64,000 bases of DNA from an uncultured Paracoccaceae bacterium (GCA_947503175.1 CANNCO010000001.1:496001-560000); one strand, 5' to 3'. Positions 26,764-36,435 are shown, counted from the stretch's first letter. Notes: generated from the sequence alone by a model not told the origin. Made by a program: numbers and translations.

Positions 26764-27057
26764 ATGCTTGCAACCGTAATTCTGGGCATCGCCGCCGGAG
26801 CCGGCGCGCCCTATGCCGAACCCCACATCAAGGGCTGGCTTGAAGCGCTGCTTCTGTCGGATGCGCCGATGACCGAGATGGAACTGCGCATGTTCACCTT
26901 CGCGATCTGTCTTCTGGGGGCGTCGATCCTGGCCTATATTTTCGGGAACGGTTCGGGTTTTGCGCTGGCCGTGGGCGCGGCGCTGGGCGTGTTCGGTCCG
27001 CGTCTGATCGACCGGGTGCAGAAGAAGAAAGCGCCCGATTACGGGGATGACCTGTGA
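26764..27057 (+). CDS. Small membrane protein encoded between ureA and ureB
   Basis: 97 residues with two or three hydrophobic segments ([54 protein letters not shown]) and a basic C-terminus. Good GGAGATCC ribosome-binding site; its stop overlaps the GTG start of ureB. No family recognised. Its fixed place suggests a role in urease assembly or urea/ammonia handling, but that is inference. Confidence 0.75.
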   Translation: MLATVILGIAAGAGAPYAEPHIKGWLEALLLSDAPMTEMELRMFTFAICLLGASILAYIFGNGSGFALAVGAALGVFGPRLIDRVQKKKAPDYGDDL

Positions 27058-27371
27058 TCCCCGGCGAGATCATCTGCGCGCCCGGCGAGATCACGCTGAA
27101 TGCGGATCGCGAGCAGACTGTGCTGGAAGTGGCGAATACCGGCGACCGACCCGTGCAGGTGGGCAGCCATTACCATTTTGCCGAGACGAATGCCGGGCTG
27201 TTTTTCGACAGGGAGGCGGCCCGGGGGATGCGGCTGGACATAGCGGCGGGCACCGCGGTGCGGTTCGAGCCGGGCCAGACCCGCGAGGTGCGGCTTGTGC
27301 CCTATGGGGGTGCGCGCATCGTGACCGGATTTAACCAGGCCGTCATGGGCGGCCTTGATCAGAGCGATTGA
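27054..27371 (+). CDS. ureB: Urease beta subunit
   Basis: 105 residues. [38 protein letters not shown] and [13 protein letters not shown] match the family. Start codon is GTG, overlapping the previous stop (GTGA), so it is translationally coupled. Confidence 0.96.
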   Translation: MIPGEIICAPGEITLNADREQTVLEVANTGDRPVQVGSHYHFAETNAGLFFDREAARGMRLDIAAGTAVRFEPGQTREVRLVPYGGARIVTGFNQAVMGGLDQSD

Positions 27372-27382
27372 AAGGATATGAG

Positions 27383-27775
27383 GTGAATTTTCCAAACCCC
27401 ACGGATGCCATCGCCAACCCGGTGCGTTACTGGACCGATGTGACCCTGATGCAGATCCAGATCGGCCGGACGGTCTATGACATTGCCGCGTCGATGAACC
27501 CCTATCTGCCGAAAGACGGGTTTTCGATCGGTGCGGGAAAGACGATTGTGCGGAAGGCGCGGCGGTCTGCGGCCCGGTCTGCACCGCGCCGGGCGGCGCG
27601 CGCGCCGGTGAGCAAGGTGACGACGATCGGGCAGGCGAAGGCGGCGCCGAAAGGGGTGGCGCGGGTTGCGCCGAAGCCGGATGCAGCCGCGCCGAAAGAG
27701 ACACGGCGTCCGGTGCGCAAGCCGGTATCGCTCCCGCCCGATCTGCCGCCGTCGAAATCAACCGGGAAATCATGA
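27383..27775 (+). CDS. Basic Ala/Arg/Lys-rich protein in the urease operon, unknown
   Basis: 130 residues from the GTG at 27383 (AAGGA eight bases upstream); a TTG at 27368 is possible. The first 45 residues (NFPNPTDAIANPVRYWTDV onward) look folded and slightly phasin-like; the rest is low-complexity, rich in Ala, Arg, Lys and Pro (RKARRSAARSAPRRAARAP). Overlaps the next gene by four bases. No function assigned. Confidence 0.65.
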   Translation: MNFPNPTDAIANPVRYWTDVTLMQIQIGRTVYDIAASMNPYLPKDGFSIGAGKTIVRKARRSAARSAPRRAARAPVSKVTTIGQAKAAPKGVARVAPKPDAAAPKETRRPVRKPVSLPPDLPPSKSTGKS

Positions 27776-28125
27776 GGGCGGGCGTTTGTTGTGCGGTATT
27801 TCTGGTTTTTTCCGGCCCTGCGCTGGCGGCCTGTCCCGGTGAGACGCAGATGGAGATGAACCAGTGCGCAGCGGACGGCTATGCCGCGGCGGATGCGGAA
27901 CTGAACCACGCATGGGGTGTGGCCAAGCGTTACATGGATGGATTCGGAGCGGGGGATGCCCTGCTGGACGCCCAACGGAAGTGGATTTCCTATCGCGATG
28001 CGGCCTGTATGGCGGAGGCGGCGCAGCATGAGGGCGGGAGCATTCAGCCGCTGATCTGGTTCACCTGTCTTGAGACGCTGACGGAGCGGCGGACGGCGGA
28101 TTTGCTTGGGCTGGTGATCGAGTGA
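27772..28125 (+). CDS. LprI-like (DUF1311) secreted protein
   Basis: 117 residues. Signal peptide ([15 protein letters not shown]) then the DUF1311 pattern: [57 protein letters not shown], with four conserved Cys. LprI itself is a lysozyme inhibitor; whether this homologue acts so is unknown. Likely periplasmic. Confidence 0.85.
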   Translation: MRAGVCCAVFLVFSGPALAACPGETQMEMNQCAADGYAAADAELNHAWGVAKRYMDGFGAGDALLDAQRKWISYRDAACMAEAAQHEGGSIQPLIWFTCLETLTERRTADLLGLVIE

Positions 28126-28207
28126 TGAGTGTTTCGCTTTGGGTAGCGCGCGAGAAGCGCTTTTGCGCCGATTTGTTTCCACCGAAGTTCTGAGAGGTAT
28201 TGCATTC

Positions 28208-29917
28208 ATGCCCACACAAATCGCCCGCACGACCTATGCCGACATGTATGGCCCCACCACAGGAGACCGGGTGCGGCTGGCCGATACCGAGTTGTTCATC
28301 GAGGTCGAGCGCGACCTCACGACCTATGGCGAAGAGGTGAAGTTCGGCGGTGGCAAGGTGATCCGCGACGGGATGGGGCAGGCCCAGACGACGCGGGCCG
28401 GGGGCGCGGTGGATACGGTGATCACCAATGCGCTGATCGTCGACCATACCGGCATCTACAAGGCGGATGTGGGCCTGAAGGACGGGAAGATCCACAAGAT
28501 CGGCAAGGCCGGAAACCCCGATACGCAGCCCGGCGTCGATATCGTCGTCGGCCCCGGGACCGAGGCGATTGCGGGCGAGGGCAAGATCCTGACGGCGGGC
28601 GGCTTTGACAGCCATATCCATTTCATCTGTCCGCAGCAGATCGACGATGCGCTGCATTCCGGGGTCACGACGATGCTGGGGGGCGGTACGGGACCGGCCC
28701 ATGGGTCGCTTGCCACGACCTGCACGCCGGGGCCGTGGCATATCGGGCGGATGCTGCAGGCGGCGGATGCCTTTGCGATGAACCTTGCCTTTGCGGGGAA
28801 GGGGAACGCCTCACAGCCCGCGGCACTGGAAGAGCAGATCAGGGGTGGGGCCTGTGCCTTGAAGCTGCATGAGGACTGGGGCACGACGCCGGGTGCCATC
28901 GATTGCTGCCTGTCGGTGGCGGATGCGTGGGACGTGCAGGTGATGATCCATACCGACACGCTGAACGAAAGCGGGTTCGTCGAGAACACCATCGCGGCGA
29001 TGAAGGGCCGGACGATCCATGCTTTCCACACCGAAGGCGCGGGTGGCGGCCATGCGCCCGACATCATCAAGGTTTGCGGGTTGGATCATGTCCTGCCCAG
29101 TTCAACGAACCCGACGCGGCCCTACACGGTGAACACGCTGGAGGAGCATCTGGATATGCTCATGGTCTGTCACCATCTGGACAAGTCGATCCCCGAGGAT
29201 GTGGCCTTTGCCGAAAGCCGGATCCGGAAAGAGACCATCGCCGCCGAGGATATCCTGCACGATATGGGCGCTTTTTCGATCATCGCGTCGGACAGTCAGG
29301 CGATGGGACGGGTGGGCGAGGTGATCATCCGCACATGGCAGACCGCCGACAAGATGAAAAGGCAGCGGGGGCAGCTGGCCGACGAAACGGGACCGGCGGA
29401 TAACCTCCGGGTCAGGCGGTACATCGCGAAATACACGATCAACCCGGCGATTGCGCACGGCCTGTCCAAACACATCGGGTCGGTGGAGGCGGGCAAGCGT
29501 GCCGATCTGGTGCTGTGGAACCCGGCGTTTTTCGGGGTGAAGCCCGAGATCGTGTTGCTTGGCGGGTCGATTGCGGTGGCGCAGATGGGTGATCCCAACG
29601 CATCGATCCCGACGCCGCAGCCGGTCTATACCCGGCCTATGTTCGCAAGCTATGGGCGGGCCGTGCATGCCTCGGCGGTGACGTTCGTGTCGGCGGCGGC
29701 GATGGACGAGGGCATCGACGATGCGCTGGGGCTGGACAAGGCGGTGATGGCGGTGGAGAACACGCGCGCCATCGGCAAGCGTGACATGGTATTGAACGAT
29801 GCGCTGCCGGAGGTCGAGGTGGACCCCGAGACCTATGAGGTGCGGGCGAACGGAGAGCTTCTGACCTGCGAGCCGGCGGAAGTGCTGCCGATGGCGCAGC
29901 GGTATTTCCTGTATTGA
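28208..29917 (+). CDS. ureC: Urease alpha subunit (catalytic)
   Basis: Hydrolyses urea to ammonia and carbamate. 569 residues from the ATG at 28208. Nickel ligands HIH (136-138), carbamylated Lys K219 in LKLHEDWG, and the flap [20 protein letters not shown] are all present. Longer in-frame upstream starts are discarded because [17 protein letters not shown] is the family N-terminus. Confidence 0.98.
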   Translation: MPTQIARTTYADMYGPTTGDRVRLADTELFIEVERDLTTYGEEVKFGGGKVIRDGMGQAQTTRAGGAVDTVITNALIVDHTGIYKADVGLKDGKIHKIGKAGNPDTQPGVDIVVGPGTEAIAGEGKILTAGGFDSHIHFICPQQIDDALHSGVTTMLGGGTGPAHGSLATTCTPGPWHIGRMLQAADAFAMNLAFAGKGNASQPAALEEQIRGGACALKLHEDWGTTPGAIDCCLSVADAWDVQVMIHTDTLNESGFVENTIAAMKGRTIHAFHTEGAGGGHAPDIIKVCGLDHVLPSSTNPTRPYTVNTLEEHLDMLMVCHHLDKSIPEDVAFAESRIRKETIAAEDILHDMGAFSIIASDSQAMGRVGEVIIRTWQTADKMKRQRGQLADETGPADNLRVRRYIAKYTINPAIAHGLSKHIGSVEAGKRADLVLWNPAFFGVKPEIVLLGGSIAVAQMGDPNASIPTPQPVYTRPMFASYGRAVHASAVTFVSAAAMDEGIDDALGLDKAVMAVENTRAIGKRDMVLNDALPEVEVDPETYEVRANGELLTCEPAEVLPMAQRYFLY

Positions 29918-30156
29918 TCAGGAGTTGCTGCCGGAAGTAGCGGACTGCCAGACCGTCGGATGTAACGGGGATTTGTCGGGAAACTCTCTCGTCCGGCATA
30001 CCCGCAGTCCAGCACTGGCCTGCGGGGCTTGGATCGAGAAAGGCATGTAAAGCGTTGCATTCATTGCAACTCGGGATTGCGGCGGTGGACCTTGCTGGGG
30101 CGTGGCGGTTGGACCATGTGATGTTGAACATGTACCAACACTGAGTGAGATGACCC

Positions 30157-30375
30157 ATGAGACTTCTTTCCACCTTGAACGGTTTTGCCGCTTCCATGAT
30201 GATCGCAAGGCAGTACAGCCATTTGCTTGTCCTGTCGGATCAGGAGCTTGCGGCGCGGGGTCTGACGCGTGATGCGCTGAAGGAAGACTATCTGGCGGCG
30301 CTGGACCGGGCGCATGACCGCCGAAAGAGCACCTCTGACTTGCCAAGCCTCGGGGGATTTGCGCAGTCTACGTGA
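30157..30375 (+). CDS. DUF1127-like small protein
   Basis: 72 residues. N-terminal helix RLLSTLNGFAASMMIARQYS, then LSDQELAARGLTRDAL, which resembles the DUF1127 core (LSDRELADIGL). Lies between ureC and the lipoprotein gene. The 239 bases before it (29918-30156) show no gene or clear signal apart from a probable promoter area. Confidence 0.65.
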   Translation: MRLLSTLNGFAASMMIARQYSHLLVLSDQELAARGLTRDALKEDYLAALDRAHDRRKSTSDLPSLGGFAQST

Positions 30376-30397
30376 ACCATGTCCTTCGGAGGTTCCC

Positions 30398-30703
30398 ATG
30401 CGCTTTGCCCTTGTTTTGACCCTGCCGCTTCTGGCGGCCTGTGAAAGCCCTATTCCGCTGACGATGGACCCGAACGCCATACGGATCGCGACAGCGGCGG
30501 AGGTGACCGGATGCACGCCGACAGAGGTGATCACCACGACAACCGGCGTGTTCGGCACAATCGGACAGGAGCGCGCATTGGAACTGGCGCGGAACGAGAC
30601 GATCCAGACCGCGCTGCAGTCGGGCGCCAACACGATGGTCTATGAGAATGGCGCGCCGGGGTCGCAGGACGTGTTTGTCCGGGCGCGGGCCTTTTCCTGT
30701 TAG
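30398..30703 (+). CDS. Small predicted lipoprotein
   Basis: 101 residues from the ATG at 30398, with CGGAGG eight bases upstream. Signal peptide ends in the lipobox LLAAC (Cys 17), so it should be lipid-anchored. The body (TAAEVTGCTPTEVITTTTGVF, then RNETIQTALQSGANTMVYE) resembles small lipoproteins of the DUF4156/RcsF-like kind, not firmly assigned. Sits inside the urease operon. Confidence 0.75.
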   Translation: MRFALVLTLPLLAACESPIPLTMDPNAIRIATAAEVTGCTPTEVITTTTGVFGTIGQERALELARNETIQTALQSGANTMVYENGAPGSQDVFVRARAFSC

Positions 30704-30795
30704 GATTGCACAAGAATTAGGCATCGACGTCGGAACAGGACCGGGCGGGTGCCCGTGACCTTGCCATTGGGCGGTGGCCGGTATTCGATCCGGTC

Positions 30796-31275
30796 ATGGG
30801 CCAGACAGCTTCCTCCCTCATTCGTGCGACCTCCGTCGCCCATGCCCATGATGCGCCCGATCACGTGGCGCTGGATTACGAGGCACGGCTTTTGCGCCGG
30901 AAGCGGCTGACCAGTGCGGGCGGGCGCGGGTTTCTGGTGGATTTGCCAGAGGTCGTGTCGGTCGGGGCGGGCGACTGTTTTGTGCTGGAAGATGGCGGGC
31001 TGATCGCGGTTGAGCCCGCGCCCGAGGCGCTGGTGGCCGTGACCGGAGACCTGCCGCGGCTGGCCTGGCATATCGGGAACCGGCATACGCCCTGCCGGAT
31101 CGAGCCGGACCGGTTGCTGATCCGGGCCGACCATGTGCTGGAGGCGATGCTGGCGCAGCTTGGCGCGGTGCTGACGCCTGTGACAGAGCCGTTTTCGCCT
31201 GAAGGCGGGGCTTACGGGCATGGGCGGACGATGGGGCATTCACACGGGCATGGTCACGGGCATTCCCATGACTGA
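30796..31275 (+). CDS. ureE: Urease accessory protein UreE (nickel metallochaperone)
   Basis: 159 residues. N-terminal peptide-binding domain, then WHIGNRHTPCRIE with the conserved nickel-binding His, and a His-rich tail ([13 protein letters not shown]). Delivers Ni2+ to the urease maturation complex. Its last eight bases overlap ureF. Confidence 0.93.
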   Translation: MGQTASSLIRATSVAHAHDAPDHVALDYEARLLRRKRLTSAGGRGFLVDLPEVVSVGAGDCFVLEDGGLIAVEPAPEALVAVTGDLPRLAWHIGNRHTPCRIEPDRLLIRADHVLEAMLAQLGAVLTPVTEPFSPEGGAYGHGRTMGHSHGHGHGHSHD

Positions 31276-31909
31276 CACCGGCGACGATGCCGGTCTGCTG
31301 ACGCTGATGCAATGGCTTTCGCCTGCGTTCCCGGTCGGGGGGTATGCCTATTCACACGGGCTTGAGGCGGTGATCGCGGCTGGCGATGTGGCGGATGCCG
31401 ACGGTCTGGAACGGTGGCTTTCCGATATCATCGGGCATGGCGCGGGGCGGGCGGATGCGGTCTTGCTGACCGCTGCGATGGCGGGGCTCGCCGGTGTCGA
31501 CGATCTGGCGCGCGCGCTGGCGCCGTCGCGGGAGCGGTGGGACGAGACGATTGCGCAGGGCGGTGCGTTTACCGAGGCGGTGAATGCGATGACGGGGGCG
31601 GCTTTTCCGCCCGTTGCCTTGCCGGTGGCCGTGGGGCGGGCGGCGGCGGTGCTGGGCTTGGCCCCTGCGCGTGTTGCCGGGCTTTACCTCCATGCTTTTG
31701 CGTCGAACCTCGTTTCGGGCGCCGTGCGGTTCATTCCTCTGGGTCAGACCGAGGGGCAGCGGGTGCTGGCGGCGCTGCATCCCCTGATTCTGTCGGTTGC
31801 CGAGGAGGCGGTCGAGATGACACCCGAAGAGATCACAAGCGGGGTGCCGGGGGCCGATCTTGCGGCAATGGCCCATGAGGTGATGGATGTGAGGATTTTC
31901 AGGACATGA
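31268..31909 (+). CDS. ureF: Urease accessory protein UreF
   Basis: 213 residues from the ATG at 31268. All-helical protein with the signature [21 protein letters not shown] and [21 protein letters not shown]. Gates GTP-dependent nickel insertion with UreG and UreD. Overlaps ureE by 8 and ureG by 4 bases. Confidence 0.95.
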   Translation: MTDTGDDAGLLTLMQWLSPAFPVGGYAYSHGLEAVIAAGDVADADGLERWLSDIIGHGAGRADAVLLTAAMAGLAGVDDLARALAPSRERWDETIAQGGAFTEAVNAMTGAAFPPVALPVAVGRAAAVLGLAPARVAGLYLHAFASNLVSGAVRFIPLGQTEGQRVLAALHPLILSVAEEAVEMTPEEITSGVPGADLAAMAHEVMDVRIFRT

Positions 31910-32517
31910 GCGGAAAGAACGGCCCGCTGCGGGTGGGAATCGGCGGCCCCGTGGGCGCGGGCAAGACGACGCTGACGGCAGAACTGTGCCGGGCGCTGAC
32001 GCCCACCCGGTCGGTCGCCGTGATCACCAATGACATCTATACCCGCGAGGATGCGGAGTTTCTGATGCGGGCGCAGGTTCTGCCCGGTGACCGGATCAAG
32101 GGGGTCGAGACCGGCGGCTGCCCGCATACCGCGATCCGGGAAGATGCGTCGATCAATCTGGCGGCGGTGGCGGAGTTTCGGGCGGCGATCCCGGATCTGG
32201 ACGTGATCTTTATCGAGTCGGGCGGCGATAACCTTGCCGCGACATTCAGCCCGGAACTGGCCGATCTGACGCTTTACGTCATCGATACGGCGGCGGGGCA
32301 GGACATACCGCGCAAGCGGGGGCCGGGGGTCACGCGGTCCGATCTGCTGATCATCAACAAGACCGATCTGGCGCCCTATGTGGGAGTGGACCGGGCGTTG
32401 CTGGAACGGGATGCGGGCGCCGCGCGGGGGGAGCGGCCATTCGTCATGGCATCTTTGCGGGATGGGGTCGGCGTGCCCGAGATCGTGACGTTTCTGGAGC
32501 GCGAGGGCGGGCTTTAG
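31906..32517 (+). CDS. ureG: Urease accessory GTPase UreG
   Basis: 203 residues. P-loop [10 protein letters not shown], metal-site [15 protein letters not shown] (CPH motif), [17 protein letters not shown] and NKTDL. Couples GTP hydrolysis to nickel transfer. Last gene of the operon; a repeat with a strong terminator follows. Confidence 0.97.
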   Translation: MSGKNGPLRVGIGGPVGAGKTTLTAELCRALTPTRSVAVITNDIYTREDAEFLMRAQVLPGDRIKGVETGGCPHTAIREDASINLAAVAEFRAAIPDLDVIFIESGGDNLAATFSPELADLTLYVIDTAAGQDIPRKRGPGVTRSDLLIINKTDLAPYVGVDRALLERDAGAARGERPFVMASLRDGVGVPEIVTFLEREGGL

Positions 32518-32547
32518 CTGCCGCCCCGCAGGCCCGGCTGCCAGTGC

Positions 32548-32647
32548 GGGAGCCTCCGGCGGGAGTATTTTCGGGAACAATGATGCCGGAGCGCTTTTGT
32601 TTTCATTGTTCGCCAAATACTCCGGGGGGAAGCGGCCGCAGGCCGAT
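32548..32647. repeat. Dispersed imperfect inverted repeat, copy 2
   Basis: Left arm GGAGCCTCCGGCGGGAGTAT...GGAACAATGA (to about 32583) and right arm TTTTCATTGTTCG...AAATACTCCGGG (from about 32599), then a GC-rich hairpin. Same composite as at 8072. Confidence 0.75.
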
Positions 32648-32668
32648 GGGGGGCTGGCCCCCCTTTTT
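32648..32668 (+). terminator. Intrinsic terminator of the urease operon
   Basis: Perfect stem GGGGGG-CTGG-CCCCCC followed by TTTTT, at the end of the repeat element after ureG. The matching part of copy 1 (8179-8192) is weaker and lacks the T-run. Confidence 0.8.
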
Positions 32669-32679
32669 CCGGGATGGCA

Positions 32680-33666
32680 TCAGTTCAGTTCGGGGAATTT
32701 CGACGCGGCGCTGCGTTTCAGGCGAGGCTCCGGCAGGCTGCGGCCCTGCATCATCAGTTTATGCTCTGACAGTTCAAGGTGGTGTCGGAAGCGGGGCGCG
32801 TTCTTGCGGGACAGGACCGTGCGGCAAAGCAGGGCCGTCAGCCACAGCCGGTCGTCCACATGGACCCGGTTGAGGAGATTGCGGAGGTAGGGCAGGTAAT
32901 CGCGCCGCCGGCGCAAGGCTTTGAACGCCACCGCCCGTGTCAGGGTGCCATCACCCGCGGCTTTGAGGATCGGGCCGATGGCGTTCATCGCCTGAAGATC
33001 GGTGCCGAGGCGGGCGCCGCCGAAGCGTGAACGGATATGTTCGATCTGCGTGCCGCGGAAAAGCGTGGCGTGCATCGCATCAAGCTCTTCCAGGGGGTCG
33101 TAGATGACGAAGGCTTTTTCGGCCGCGTCCAGCATGTCGGGCGCATATCCGTAGCGGTCGGTGAAGTTCGTGCGCCGCATGCCCACGAAGCGGTCGTCCC
33201 ATGGCGCAATGTCGGGGTCGAGCGTGGCCTGGGGCGAGACGACGACAACGGTCGCGCCGGGAGCCGCGACCGAATAGGCGGCGGCGGCATAGCCGCACAT
33301 CCCGTGGCCGTAGAACACGACACGGTCGAAATCCTCGAAGAACGCATCATCGACCAGCCGGTCGAAATAGCCATAGACGGCGGGATCGCGGAACCATGAG
33401 CGGTCGCGGGCGATGAGCGACAGGTGGGACCAGCCGTTCAGTTCCGCCTGCAGCATGCCATGGGGAATACCCGATGCGCTTCCGGCACGGGCCGAGGGGA
33501 TCGTATCGAAACTGACCAGAAGCGTATCGAGCGATTCGTCGAGGAAAAGCGCCCCGTGGCGGTCGCCCACAGGTTCGTAATAGCCCCGATCCTCGCCTAT
33601 TTCGGCAAGTTCGGACAGCCACTCTTCGTCGGTCAACTGATCCGACAGAGTTACCAACTCTGACAT
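32680..33666 (-). CDS. Conserved alpha/beta-hydrolase-like protein of unknown function
   Basis: 328 residues from the ATG at 33666. VVFYGHGMCGYAAAAYSVA resembles a nucleophile elbow, but with Gly-His-Gly-Met-Cys-Gly instead of G-x-S-x-G, so hydrolase activity is doubtful. Then VVVVSPQATLDPDIAPWD and a helical C-terminal domain rich in Arg/Leu. I recall similar roseobacter proteins labelled as phosphosulfate reductases; none of that family's motifs is visible, so I do not adopt the name. Confidence 0.7.
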   Translation of the reverse strand: MSELVTLSDQLTDEEWLSELAEIGEDRGYYEPVGDRHGALFLDESLDTLLVSFDTIPSARAGSASGIPHGMLQAELNGWSHLSLIARDRSWFRDPAVYGYFDRLVDDAFFEDFDRVVFYGHGMCGYAAAAYSVAAPGATVVVVSPQATLDPDIAPWDDRFVGMRRTNFTDRYGYAPDMLDAAEKAFVIYDPLEELDAMHATLFRGTQIEHIRSRFGGARLGTDLQAMNAIGPILKAAGDGTLTRAVAFKALRRRRDYLPYLRNLLNRVHVDDRLWLTALLCRTVLSRKNAPRFRHHLELSEHKLMMQGRSLPEPRLKRSAASKFPELN

Positions 33667-33839
33667 CGTTACACACCCCACCTACACAGATGATCCTACA
33701 AAGCGGGGTCAGGGTCTGGCAATCATTGCGGTCGGGGGCCGATCAACTGTTTCGGCGGGTTCACCAGTGGTTATCTGGCTGTACGATTGTCGGGGCGGGC
33801 GGCGCATCTCTGGATGCGCGCGCCTTGAAAACAAAGGAT

Positions 33840-34268
33840 TCAGTGAATTTCCATGAGCATCGCCAGGATCGCGGTCCAGCCTTTTTCGTGATTGTCCCGG
33901 GACTCTTCGGACGGGAATTTCACATGGGTCAGATCGACTTTCGTGCCGCCGGAGACCGGTTTGAAGGTGAGCGTCACGGTGCTGCCCTCGACCGAAAACG
34001 GGGATTGCCAGGTGAAGGCGAGGCGTTTGTGGGGGTCGATTTCGGTATAGGTCCCCCAATGGGGTATCTCGTTTTCGCCTGCGGTCATGAGGATGTCGAA
34101 GCGACCGCCCACGCGGGGGTCGTTCGAGACGGTCGGCGCGGGCATTTCGGCCATTGGGCGCATGAAACGGGCCAGTGTCACGGGATCGAGCCATGCGTTG
34201 AAAAGAGCCTCGGGCGGCGCGTCGATGGTGCGCGAGACAGTGAGGGCGAGATCAGTTGTCGTCGTCAT
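33840..34268 (-). CDS. SRPBCC / AHSA1-domain protein
   Basis: 142 residues. LTVSRTIDAPPEALFNAWL, PRVGGRFDI, GTYTEIDPHKRLAFTW and a C-terminal GWTAILAMLMEI match the Aha1-like START-fold family. Its start overlaps the stop of the ArsR-type regulator by 17 bases. ArsR-SRPBCC pairs are common; function undefined. Confidence 0.88.
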   Translation of the reverse strand: MTTTTDLALTVSRTIDAPPEALFNAWLDPVTLARFMRPMAEMPAPTVSNDPRVGGRFDILMTAGENEIPHWGTYTEIDPHKRLAFTWQSPFSVEGSTVTLTFKPVSGGTKVDLTHVKFPSEESRDNHEKGWTAILAMLMEIH

Positions 34269-34605
34269 TGGTGGTTTCCTCCGTCAGGATTTCATCGAGG
34301 CGCTCCAGCCGCATGTCCCAGATCGATCGCAACTGACCGAACCAGCGGTCTATTTCGCGAATGGGACCGAGTTCAGCGGCAATGAGATGTTCGCGCCATT
34401 CGGTCTTGCGGCTGGCGAGGCCCGCACGTTCCAGAACCTTGATGTGTTTCGACACGGCGTTGAGGCTCATGTCGAACTGCCGGGCCAGATCGGTGACGCG
34501 GGCCGGGCCGTCCTGCACCAGAAGGGTGAGGATGGCGCGCCGTGTCGGATCGCTGGCGGCCTTCAGTATTTCGGTCAGGGGGTCGTGTGATTCTCGTTCA
34601 ACCAT
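34252..34605 (-). CDS. ArsR family HTH regulator
   Basis: 117 residues. Winged HTH: ILKAASDPTRRAILTLLVQD, ARVTDLARQFDMSLNAVSKHIKVLERAGL. No metal-binding Cys cluster is visible, so it is probably not a metal sensor. Coupled to the SRPBCC gene, the usual arrangement for this subfamily. Confidence 0.9.
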   Translation of the reverse strand: MVERESHDPLTEILKAASDPTRRAILTLLVQDGPARVTDLARQFDMSLNAVSKHIKVLERAGLASRKTEWREHLIAAELGPIREIDRWFGQLRSIWDMRLERLDEILTEETTNDDDN

Positions 34606-34752
34606 GTGGATGAATAAGCCTTGAAGCTCTTTCAGTCAACTTTATGGATGAATGAGAGGAGTCACAAGAGCGGAACCCGCAGGAAACGGGTCGCGGGGCC
34701 GGGCGTCTCTGTGGTTCCTGAGGGAAGTGTTTTTCAGCCAAGGAGAGACCTG

Positions 34753-35232
34753 ATGACCGTTCGTTTTCTGCCGATGGATTCGGAGTTTGTGGCGCGGGTG
34801 CGCGCGGGTGGCCCGGATGCCAATGGCCAGCCTGCCGAGATGCATGTCTCAAGCGGCGAAGGAACGCCGTGTCGGTCCTGCATGCGCCATGTGCCGAAGG
34901 GCAAGACGTATCTCATCCTTGCGGCACGTCCCTTTCCCGCACCCCAGCCATATGCTGAGACCGGGCCGGTGTTTCTATGTGCCGATGCATGTGAGCCCTG
35001 GGACGGGGATGGTGTGCCTCCGATCCTGGAAAACTCGCCGGACTATCTGCTCAAGGGGTACTCGGCGGATCACCGCATCGTCTATGGCACGGGGCAGATC
35101 ACGCCTTCGGGCGACATCCTGGCCTATGTGTCGCAACTGCTTGAAGATGCGGCGATTGCCTATGTGGATGTGCGGTCGGCGCGGAACAACTGCTTTCAGA
35201 CACGCGCGGTGCGCTCTAGCGCGGCAGAATGA
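34753..35232 (+). CDS. DUF1203 family protein
   Basis: 159 residues. FLPMDSEFVARVRAGG, then CRSCMRHVPKGKTYLILAARPF (a CxxC pair), CADACEPW, and DYLLKGYSADHRIVYGTGQI match DUF1203. The Cys pairs suggest metal or redox chemistry, unproven. AAGGAGAGACCTG ribosome-binding site. Converges with and overlaps the DUF938 gene by 17 bases. Confidence 0.85.
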   Translation: MTVRFLPMDSEFVARVRAGGPDANGQPAEMHVSSGEGTPCRSCMRHVPKGKTYLILAARPFPAPQPYAETGPVFLCADACEPWDGDGVPPILENSPDYLLKGYSADHRIVYGTGQITPSGDILAYVSQLLEDAAIAYVDVRSARNNCFQTRAVRSSAAE

Positions 35233-35887
35233 CCAGCCGGTTGTTCGCAGGCATGGGCAGGATGCGCGGCGGGCCGAAGCCAAGGGCTGCGCCCGCCCTT
35301 GCGATGTCGGAGACGTCCCTGATGCCCCAATCGGGGTTCTCGGCGCGCAGGTTCCGGTCGAAGGCCGCGTTGCCCTCGCCCGTATGGCGGCCATCCTCCT
35401 TGAACGGGCCGTAGAAGACCAGAAGGCCTTGCGGAGCGAGGGCTTGCGCCGCGTTGTTCAGAATGCCGTGAAGCACCGTCACCGGGGCGATATGGATGAC
35501 ATTGAGCGAAATGACGGCGGTCAGGGGGCCGAGATCGGCGACCTCACCTGTCCAGTCCGCGCTTGCGTCAATGGCGCGCGGCGGACGGTCGGGCGCGCGC
35601 AGATGCGCCGCCCAGGCGGTGATCGACGCACGGTGGATCGGATCGGGGTCCGATGGCCACCAGTCAAGATGCGGGAATGCCAGCGCAAAGGCGGCCGCAT
35701 GCTGACCTGTGCCGGCTCCGATCTCCAGCACCGGGCCCGCGCGGTCGCGAAACACATCCGTCAGTGTTGCAATGAGGGGCGGGGCGTTTCGGGGAAAGAC
35801 GGGCGATTCAATCCGCCCGTCCCGGGTATCGTCCGACGGCCCTTGACGGTAGCGCGCGGCATGCGTGCTGGACGGGCCTTCGGGCAC
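35216..35887 (-). CDS. DUF938 SAM-dependent methyltransferase-like protein
   Basis: 223 residues. SAM motif I VLEIGAGTGQHAAAFA, then WWPSDPDP, SLNVIHIAP and LVFYGPFKEDGRHT characterise DUF938. Substrate unknown. Its start lies upstream-coupled to infC on the same strand (infC ends at 35893; this gene starts at 35887), so infC may be read first and this gene second. Confidence 0.85.
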   Translation of the reverse strand: MPEGPSSTHAARYRQGPSDDTRDGRIESPVFPRNAPPLIATLTDVFRDRAGPVLEIGAGTGQHAAAFALAFPHLDWWPSDPDPIHRASITAWAAHLRAPDRPPRAIDASADWTGEVADLGPLTAVISLNVIHIAPVTVLHGILNNAAQALAPQGLLVFYGPFKEDGRHTGEGNAAFDRNLRAENPDWGIRDVSDIARAGAALGFGPPRILPMPANNRLVILPR

Positions 35888-35892
35888 GGGCG

Positions 35893-36435
35893 CTACTTCG
35901 CCGGCCCGATCATCATGACCATCTGACGGCCTTCCATCTTGGGCATGTTTTCGACCTTGCCGATCTCTTCGACATCCGCCGCCACACGATTCAGAAGGTC
36001 GCGGCCAAGATCCTGATGCGCCATCTCGCGCCCGCGGAACCGCAGCGTGACCTTCACTTTGTCACCGTTTTCCAGGAATTTCAGGACGTTGCGCATTTTT
36101 ACATCATAGTCATGCACGTCGGTATTGGGACGAAACTTGACCTCTTTGACTTCGATGATCTTTTGCTTCTTGCGTGCCTCGGCCTCTTTCTTCTGGGTCT
36201 CGTACTTGAACTTGCCGAAATCCATGATCTTGCAGACGGGCGGGTTGGCGTTGGGCGATATCTCGACCAGATCCAACCCGGCGTCATCGGCCATTTCCAT
36301 GGCGCGGCCGGGGGTAACGACGCCGACATTTTCGCCTTCCGCGCCGATCAGGCGAATCTCTGCGGCGGTGATACGGTCATTGACCCGGGGGCCGGTGTCC
36401 CGCGTTGGCGGGGCGTTGTGAGGTCTGCGAGCGAT
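35893..36435 (-). CDS. infC: Translation initiation factor IF-3 (probable ATC start)
   Basis: Binds the 30S subunit and polices start-codon choice. 180 residues from the proposed ATC at 36435-36433. N-terminal [20 protein letters not shown], linker, C-terminal [12 protein letters not shown]. No in-frame ATG exists before the conserved region. AAGGA is eight bases before an ATC that begins [10 protein letters not shown], which matches the family N-terminus; the alternative TTG at 36486 has no ribosome-binding site and adds 17 odd residues. Rare infC starts (AUU in E. coli) underlie autoregulation by IF-3. Confidence 0.95.
   Translation of the reverse strand: MARRPHNAPPTRDTGPRVNDRITAAEIRLIGAEGENVGVVTPGRAMEMADDAGLDLVEISPNANPPVCKIMDFGKFKYETQKKEAEARKKQKIIEVKEVKFRPNTDVHDYDVKMRNVLKFLENGDKVKVTLRFRGREMAHQDLGRDLLNRVAADVEEIGKVENMPKMEGRQMVMMIGPAK

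Noticed and set aside
33802-33819. GCGCATC-TCTG-GATGCGC hairpin after the SRPBCC gene
   Set aside because: Good stem but no T-run on either strand, so I do not call a terminator.
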